Part shown: positions 52,101 through 61,100 of the stretch, piece by piece
How the letters are laid out: each line of letters starts with the position of its first letter
Position numbering within the stretch: the first letter of the stretch is position 1
Assembly (NCBI RefSeq): GCF_050436995.1
Contig: NC_134755.1
Coordinates: forward strand, 2,977,001 to 3,041,000
Reading direction: 5' to 3'
Origin: Anticarsia gemmatalis
Lineage: Eukaryota; Arthropoda; Insecta; Lepidoptera; Erebidae
Length of the DNA stretch: 64,000 nucleotides
Program-made: the position numbers and the translations under genes
The notes under the pieces: generated by a model
Told to the model about the DNA's origin: nothing
The model's input: the letters and a program-made list of their open reading frames with translations, nothing else
The model's database searches: none

Positions 52101-55100
52101 AACACTATCATTTTGTTCGCTAATTTATTCATACATTTTTAGGAGACTCATGCATAGTGATACGTTTTATCTTGCAGGATTAACATGGAATATAGCCGAC
52201 CAGATATGACGACATAAATGAAAATTGAAGTATCGGAATGCTTGATTTTGCCAGAACAGTAACTATCGTAAAGTTTTCTTTGAAAAACATATCAGTTGTT
52301 TAATTCTATATCACTATCAATTAATTACCCACCAACGAAAAGGTAATAAAAAAATAGTGTCTTTATCGTATTCCTCACGTCGTTCGTGCTTCTATTCCAA
52401 TGCTTTATTTTATACTAGCTGACCCGTGCGGCTCTGCTCGCGTGAATTTCGTACTGTTGCTTATTCGTTTGAGCACGCGAATTGCGAAGCACTACACACC
52501 TTCACATAAAAATGCTAACAACTCTTTTGTCATCTAATGGTTATTTACGAAAGGGACCCGAAGAGCACTCAATGTGACACAGGCTCAGGCGCGCCTGATT
52601 TCCTGTGGTTACCTTCTTTTCCGCTCTCGTCTGTATCCGTACCAGTTTACAGTGTAAAATATAATACTTTATTATACACTGACTATTGCTTACCCGTCTG
52701 GATTCAGAATATTATTATAGGTACAGACAGACCTATCTGCGCCGGAGCTCTTCACACGCGTAATAATGTAGGTATACTTGCGATGATACGTCCGAAACCG
52801 CGTAACCCGTTATTATTTTTTATATATCATCCGTTGTTTATTTTTTAAAACTTACGACATTGTTTGTTTCATAGCTATCCAATTTATCACCTTGATGCAA
52901 CCAATTAATTTGGTTACGTGTTACAAACTACAACGCCATCTGTTAGTTGCGGCGAACAACGACAACAAACGAAATTACTCGATTTGCCATCTAGGATATC
53001 CCGATCGCACCGGAACCACGTAAACCAACATTTTTGAGTAATATATCATACAACATTTATGTTTGAAAATCTTATAAATGTATAGCCTGTTTCAAAGGTA
53101 TTTTTTTAACAATAAAGCAATCAAAATAAATTAATTAGGAAAAACATGCTGTATTGCGGACTATATCGCCATCTATTGGTTGGTGCGAACAGCAGGTATC
53201 GATACGGCAGGCACCACGTTAACTATATTATTATGCGAATGTTGTGAAATGGCTTGCAACGCCATCTATGGTCTCTTTAGGGAAACGCAGGTTCAAACGA
53301 ATTCTACGTATTTTTTTCAATTTTCTAAAAATCTATGAAATTTTATGCGATAAAAAGTATCCCAGTACTTGCTCCACTACTTATTCTATGCATATACCAA
53401 ATTTCAGTGCATTCTATCCGGTAGTTTTTACGTGATAGCGTAACATACAGACGAAGGACAGACAGACAGACAGACAGACAGAAAAGAAAATTATAAATTG
53501 CAGATTCGGTATCAGTATCCGTTACTAAACATCCCCCATTGGTTTTTTTTTAAATATTTTCAATGTACAGAATTGACCTCTCTACAGATTTATTATAAGT
53601 ATAGAATAGATATAGATACATATATATACATAAGTACTATGAATGAAACGAGTACAAAAATATACAAAACTCTAAATAAAGCCCAAGTCTGTATGACTGA
53701 AATAACACACGCTAACAGTAAAATAATATTATCCACCTCCAAAAGGATGTCATTGTAATTAATTAGAATGTCTGCAACAAAAAGTTTCTAGAATAATGTT
53801 TATTTTATATTTTCAGAGCAAAAGGCATACATGACAGAACTAAATTTCGGGCGATTCAATGTTCAAATTATTAATAAATTTAGCCCTTGTCTGTCCTACT
53901 GTTGGGCAACGGTCTCCTCCCGGAAAAAGGGAGGGGTCAGGCCTTCAGTATACTACGCTGGCCAAGTGCAGGTTGCGGACTTTGCAATCATTCAAGAACT
54001 GTGTTTGAGGACTCTTAGGCATGCAGGGTTGCATCACGAAGCATTATTTTGCCCTCCTTTATTTCTCATGTAATTAATTGCAAATTCTTGGGCAAGAAAT
54101 TTAAATCATCAGTTAAGATGCTATAATATGAGAACCAATATTTTGTTTATCAGGTTTTCTGTAGATCGCTTGGTATCTTAACAAATGTACGAACTGAAAT
54201 GTTTGACGTTAAATCAAAATATTTAATCAGAAATTAATTGGTGCTAACGGGTATATTTCCCCGAAGCGAGTTTAAAATAAACGGTTACGCGGCCTTACTC
54301 CGATTTACTGAGTTATTGATATAGAAATAAACATATACGAAACAAATTTGTTTTATTCATTAATAAACTAATTTAGTGACTAATAAAGACTAATTTAAAA
54401 ATTTAAGCATGATTGACATCTGACTAGTGTTATTTTGGTATGCGTAGTGATAACTTCCTGTAGTGCATCAGTGTAATAGCGCCTTTAACGGGCGCCGTAG
54501 GAACTACTTTTGCATCACGTTTTAAGTGTCAAAATCTCTATATTTCGTAGTAATGACTGTAGAGAATCGCGCTACTGTACCAAACTTATATTCCCGTTTA
54601 AGTTGACACTTCCAATTATCGTAACTTGGTGTAAGATTAACCTATTACCCCATAAGTGAAAAATAATCGTCCTTTAGTTCTAAAGATAAACGTGTTTAAG
54701 CGCAGAAATCTTTAGTATTATTATATTATCATACCATCTTGACATACTCATATAATATGAAGAATGTCAACACAAACTGTTACAATTTAATCTACCAACA
54801 AACAGAGATGTCAAAGCATTTCAATATAATATCTCCAGTAAACGTTGGAGATTAATTAGAACGTTCTAGAACGATCGATGGCGAAGTGTCTATTGTTAGA
54901 TTGCCCTTATTGTTCTATAGTGTTCAGGGAGGGCTAAACCCAATATGCGATTACGAGATAAACCACGATTGCTTCACACACCAGTGATTTGTATCTCCAG
55001 TGATAGATCGATCCCTTTTCCACGCCTTAGTAGGCTTTAGAAGCGTTTGAACAATAGAGTACTTTGATTATATCATTGGGACATTGAAATTAGGTTACGT

Positions 55101-58100
55101 AGTGTACAGTTTCGAGAAAAAACACAGATTAACTATTTTCGCGTATAAAATTGTTTAATTTACACTTCAAACGCAGGTAAATACGGAAATCATTGAAAGT
55201 CAAAAACTGTAAATTTTTATATTTTCATTGAATGAGGCTGAAAATGTGACCCTTTGCTTGTGACTGTGTGAAGAGATCTACCTCTTTTACACAACATATA
55301 GTTCAGTCAAGATTTTAAAAAGTTTCTAGAAATAAGTAGAATATTTTAAAATTATCTTGCTGAAATTAATTATACTCATAATCGTTTTAATAAAAGGAAG
55401 AAAAAAATATCGTGGATAACAATTTAAAATAACTTGACTTTGAAAATAGCAGTGATGTGTGAAGATCAATAAATATAAGAAAAGCGCTTTGAGATAAATG
55501 GTTCCCTCTTAGAAATCTAGAATTATTATTTTAATAAAGTTGTGTAGTTAAGTTGAATATTTAAGAGAGGTCGTTGTCTTATCTGAAGAAATATATTAAA
55601 CATTGTTTACAAAATATTGTAGAAATAATTTAATACGGCCCGGGAGAGATTCTAAATTGCGAGATATTTGCAAATAAATTAACTTTACGGAAATTTTGTC
55701 TGGTGTTTTCTTTCCTCATGGTTAACATAAATTTGTTACTTTTGCAACATTTGAGATTTGAGACTGTTAGACTTATTTATGGCGCAATTCTTTTAAAATG
55801 AAACGCTAAAGTATGTGGCTCTTCAATAAAATAAATTAATGGTAGTCAAGGTTTTACAACTTTATTCTATAGCTATATTAGTCCTTACCGAGTGTAACAT
55901 AGTATCACATACTTAATAATAATAATACTTATATGTCAAATGACATAATCTAATATATAAAAATTTCGCGTCACAGTTTTCGTTAACGTACTCCTCCGAA
56001 ACGGCTTGACCGATTCTCATGAAACTTTGTGAGCATATTGAATAGGTCTGAGAATCGGCCAACATCTATTTTTAATGCCCCTAAGTGACACTCTTTTTTT
56101 ATTTTTATGGCAAAACAATGCTTGCCGGGTCAGCTAGTTAATGATATAAACATTTGTATTTTATAAAAGTCAGCCCAGTGGTTCCCAGAGACTTTAGACC
56201 AAAACTCGTACTACTTGCAATAGATAGTATTATTTTTATATAATTTTACCTTTGAAATATGAAAAGTAAATACTCTTTTGTTTTCAACTTTAAAGCAAGA
56301 AACCTTTATGGTGCCTTTTACATTTTATTTGTTCTTGTTTTTACGCATTCATATAAGTTCAAAAACAGAGGCTCGTGCGTAATCCATCGTTCAGTCTCAC
56401 ATGTCTGTCAGCTGTTCCAATGTGAATGTCACTACAGATTTACCTAACAAAATCCTGGCGTTGATAGATTACGAGAGTGAAAAGTATCAAGGCACGGTTT
56501 TATTTCTGAACTTCTTTTTTGTTAGTTACTATACCAGTCAATTGATTGCTTTTTTATGGTAAACTTACTAATAATTGAAATAGTTTGCATTAAACTCACA
56601 TCCTATTGATCGTAAATCAAAGGGTTTCGATGGCATTGAGATGCGATCTGGTTCGAATGAAGGGAAAAACATTTGTAGATGTTTTAAGTTTCTGTTATTC
56701 CGCTTAGCTGTTACTAAAATGGGGCTGTGATTTGTTGTCATTTGGTATCAAAGTAAATTTAATATTATTAAGAAGATCCGTTTGCAGTGTGTGAGTTTCT
56801 TTGGTCTATTTAATCAAGTAAATTTCTTCCGCCATTTATGGATTACGCTGACCAGCAAGGGGTTTAAAAAAAAGAGACAAAAAACATTAATTGACTATCC
56901 AACCTGACGGCTAATTAATTGCCAAAGTTTTCTTTTTAAATTACAATTAGTATAACTTTTATATTCGAGTCCATTATCAGATGATTTATTGCCTACACCA
57001 ATCGTAAATCGTAGGTAAAACACTTTAGCAAAGTGAATAAATTGTAGAACTAATTGTTCCTTGAGGAATCGCGTGCGATGACCGCCCTCAGTAGCATTGG
57101 GAATATATTTGTTGTCTTTTAAAGGTCAACGATTCATAAATAAAAATAAAATAACGTTTATGTTTGAGCAGAGCAAAATTAAAGAAAAACAACAAATTAA
57201 TTTCCTCAAATATTTTGTCATATCGTTGCTAACGTCTTTTGTGAAAGGATTTAAGAGAAACCGTTAGAATTTCGAGCCACTACTGAGTGATTTCAAAAGC
57301 CTAATTTTCCTACGCTTAGTTCAAGCCGGATTATTTTGAATAACTATACCAACAAAAAAGCAAAGCAAAACAACGACAATAATTTAAATTCGGACTCAGT
57401 ATGTGACTAGAAAACAAATAGCCTAGGCATCCTAAATTCTACCTAAAATTATAGTCCACTGGAACTCACGAGTACAATTTAAAATGGGGCCATATTATTT
57501 TGGCATGCAAATGCGATCTAAATTGGAGAGAGAGGGATAGCGCTGTAGGCTGTAGAGCGTTGTCCTTTCCTACTTAGTAATTAAAAACAGTGAGTTTCAT
57601 GCCGTTTCTTCTTACGAGCAACAGCATTTCCGAACAGTGGTAGTTAAAAAATGCTATGACGATTTCAAATACTTGCGAAATAAAACATATTTGACTAACT
57701 AGAATTTGGATCGAGTTTACATCGCAGAATACGGCCAATATTCTGTTTTATGTTAGTTGCTCGTGTTTTAGGGTAAAATGCCTTATTTAAATAGGCTCAT
57801 TTGAAAGCGAGTGTAATATTGGCGGACGGTGACTTTAATTTATAGAGGCCTGTTTTGTGTCTCACAATAAGTTAGAGGCCTTATTTATTGGTTAATTGTA
57901 AACTGGAAATTAACAACATGCTGTATATCTCGAATATATTTACAGGATGTTTTAACATTTAAAAATCGGTTTATTGATCTACTAATTTAAAAAATAATGA
58001 TATTTAATTGTGAAAAAACCGTAAAAGATATAAATATTTATAGCAAAATAAAAGAGAACTTGAGGTACTTTCGGAACAAATTCGATCATTATTTGTTATT

Positions 58101-61100
58101 TAAAGACTATCAAACATTTTATGTACTTAAGATCGCATAGAATGTGGCACATTATAATAACAATAGTTATTGCTGCAATTTAAAATAAACACATGATTTC
58201 TCTTCCGTAGATTTAATTTTACGACAGCCAACTTATTACCCAGCGTCATTTCCTCGCCGCAAAGCCAAAGTAAAGAAAAAGCCATCAATTAACGTTCTTG
58301 GCCGCTAAATGGAAAAGTCAAGTAAAGTCGATGAGCAAAGCTAGTTAAGACCGTTAAGTCAATAAGAAAACCATTTCCCTGTGGCGCTATGAGGGACATT
58401 GGGAAAGTAGTGACGAGTAGACGTACTCTACATTAGCGATTACGTATGGAGTAGGAGCTTTTACTGTACTGGCTTTAGCCCGCGGATTTGTCTGCGGGAA
58501 AATGTCTTTGGTCGTTTTCTAATGTCTAATCTTTGACCCTTAAACAAACACCCTCATATTAATTTTAATTTTGCAGTCTTGATTACCTAGACTTTTTCGA
58601 ATTGTGCTTTATTTTTTTTATTTATGATACTCGCACAAAGATAGATGTTGGTTTGGTAGCCAATATTATACGAGAATTAATGGGTATGTAGTAGTAGTAG
58701 TATGTATTTTACGTAAGTCAGCTTGAAGTTGCGGCGTGAGTTACACTGCAAGAAAAATGTGTTACAAAAAACCTTTTGAATAATATTTTGTACTTTGGGT
58801 TAGTGCGACGTATGTTTGTAAGAAACTTTGCGACATATGTATGTATGTATCATCATCGTAAATACAAACCTTGAAGGAACTTAACATAACTTTTTCTGAG
58901 CAACCTACAAGAGTCTTAGCATATTCTAGTAGAGCTTGCCGCAGACTTACATTTTTTGCCTCCTAGCCTTGGCATAAAAATAGTCTGCATTAAGGCTTCA
59001 TTTTACCAGGTACAGTCGTACAAGCGAAAAAAAATCCCTCTAAAGAATACTTTACTTTGATAGCTTCGCTTAGCGCAGCTTACCCTGTATAAACAACTAG
59101 CTGACCCGCGCAATTTCGCTTGCGTCACATAAGAGAGAATACGTGATAATTTTCCCGTTTTTGTAACATTTCTCGTTGCTACTCCGCTGCTATTGGCCGT
59201 AGCGTGATGATATATAGCCTATAGCCTTCCACAATAAATAGGCTATCTAACAGTGAAAGAATTTTTCAAATCGGATCAGTAGTTCCTGAGATTAGCGCGT
59301 TCAAACAAACAAACAAACAAACAAACAAACAAACTCTTCAGCTTTATAATATTATTAGTATTAGTATTAGTATAGATTTATAGGTATTAAAAAACTAATT
59401 TTAAATAGTTTTTGAGTTTTGCGCGGAATAATTGCTTAGACGATTGACATGTTAATACTGTTACATAACAAAAATGTAGATGTTGTTTAAATTTCTGAGA
59501 GATCTACTACCACAGTGCGTAGCAGACACGAAAAAGTAAAAATATGCATTGGTGTCCATACTACTTACCTACATTTATATGTGCACAATGGATACGATCA
59601 TATGTCTGATGGAAATAAAGTAAATCTTTAAATGAAGCTTAAGCTGAGCAGGTATTAGTAAACTCCGGCACTAACCAGTGATATACGTTAGCTGTGACCC
59701 AATTCAGTTCGTGTCATACCCGGTAGATAAACCTCCCGTTACACTGTTGATAGTACGAGTGTAGCAAAATGAACGAAGGTTCTAGAAATCGTACTACTGA
59801 AATGGTTGGTTTTCAACGTAACGCCTTTAACACTAGGTTAGTTTTTTGAATGATCACTTCTTCAGCATGAGCTTGTCTTGTGTCTGAGGGACTTTTACGA
59901 ACATACAAACAAAACAAATATTACTTCATACAAATATATGCAATCTTTTTTACCCATTACTGTCCCACTGCTGGGCAAGAGTCTTGTACTCGTAGGAACC
60001 AAATCTAGAAATAGAACACCATTAAAATATACTTTAATAATATTACTTTGTACACCTACCACAAACTTGTTTATTTAACCCAATGGTTGACTGGTAGAGA
60101 ATGCCTTGATGCATTAAGTCCGCCTATGTACCACTACTGCACATGAAGTTTATATAGATAAATAAATAAATGTTGACCACCGATGTAGTTTCAAATTAAA
60201 TAAGTAAATGAGAAGGCAGGCTAGTATTGTCGTTATAAAGGGAACTGAAAAAAATCATGGGTTGATGTGTATATGGATGCAGTACCAACTAAGGTTCGTT
60301 TCTGGAAAGCCTTTGGCCAAACCGAAATTTATCGTCCAATTGCAGTCGTTTTCCGCCTGACTTGAATATTTATGTGTTTCCGGGAGTCGTAACGAAGGCT
60401 TATGTGCTGTATTTAGTCGAACGTTTTACGTAAATTCGTTGATAGTTTTTAAGTCGAAGTTTTTTTATGAGTAAATCTTTAATTTTTTGAGCGACTTTTC
60501 TGAGGAAAATTTTTTTTCTAATTCGTAGAAAATATTCCCTGAAAAAATCATCTCTTCCATTATGTTGTTGATTTTATAATTCTAACTTCAAATGAAAATC
60601 CTTATCTCAACGCCTTTTTTCTAGAAAACCTTATTCTGTTTCGTGGAAAAATGTCCGGTGATCCGAAAAATAACTCAATTCGTAACAATAGAATGCTCTT
60701 GTGAATCAAAGCGTGGTAGTTAGTTTTGTAAATCCTGTACCGAAATAAATGTTTCATGTTTGTTCCGAGGCTTAGCCGAGAAGCTTCTATGTAAGAGAAT
60801 TATTTTAGAAATACTTCTGTAGGTATTAGGGGATTTAAACGCTTCTTACTTATTTATAGAATGAGCTATTTTGGCTCTTCTATGTAGAAATTTTAAGCGA
60901 TTTCTCTTTAAAATTAACTATATTAATAAAACTGAATTTTCGAAATGTATGTACGCGCATAACTTAACAAACATAACAACTAAACTAATATAGATTTATT
61001 TTTTTAAATGTTTGTTTCTGTCGTGACAAGGTTTGTATAACATCTAGATGTGATCAAAATTCCCACGAGAATCAACTGACGGACGAAGTAAGGCCAGTCC

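Noticed and set aside
52537..52848. 103-codon frame in the Helitron-like element
   Set aside because: No Rep or helicase motif; the frame is not supported by any second copy in the window.
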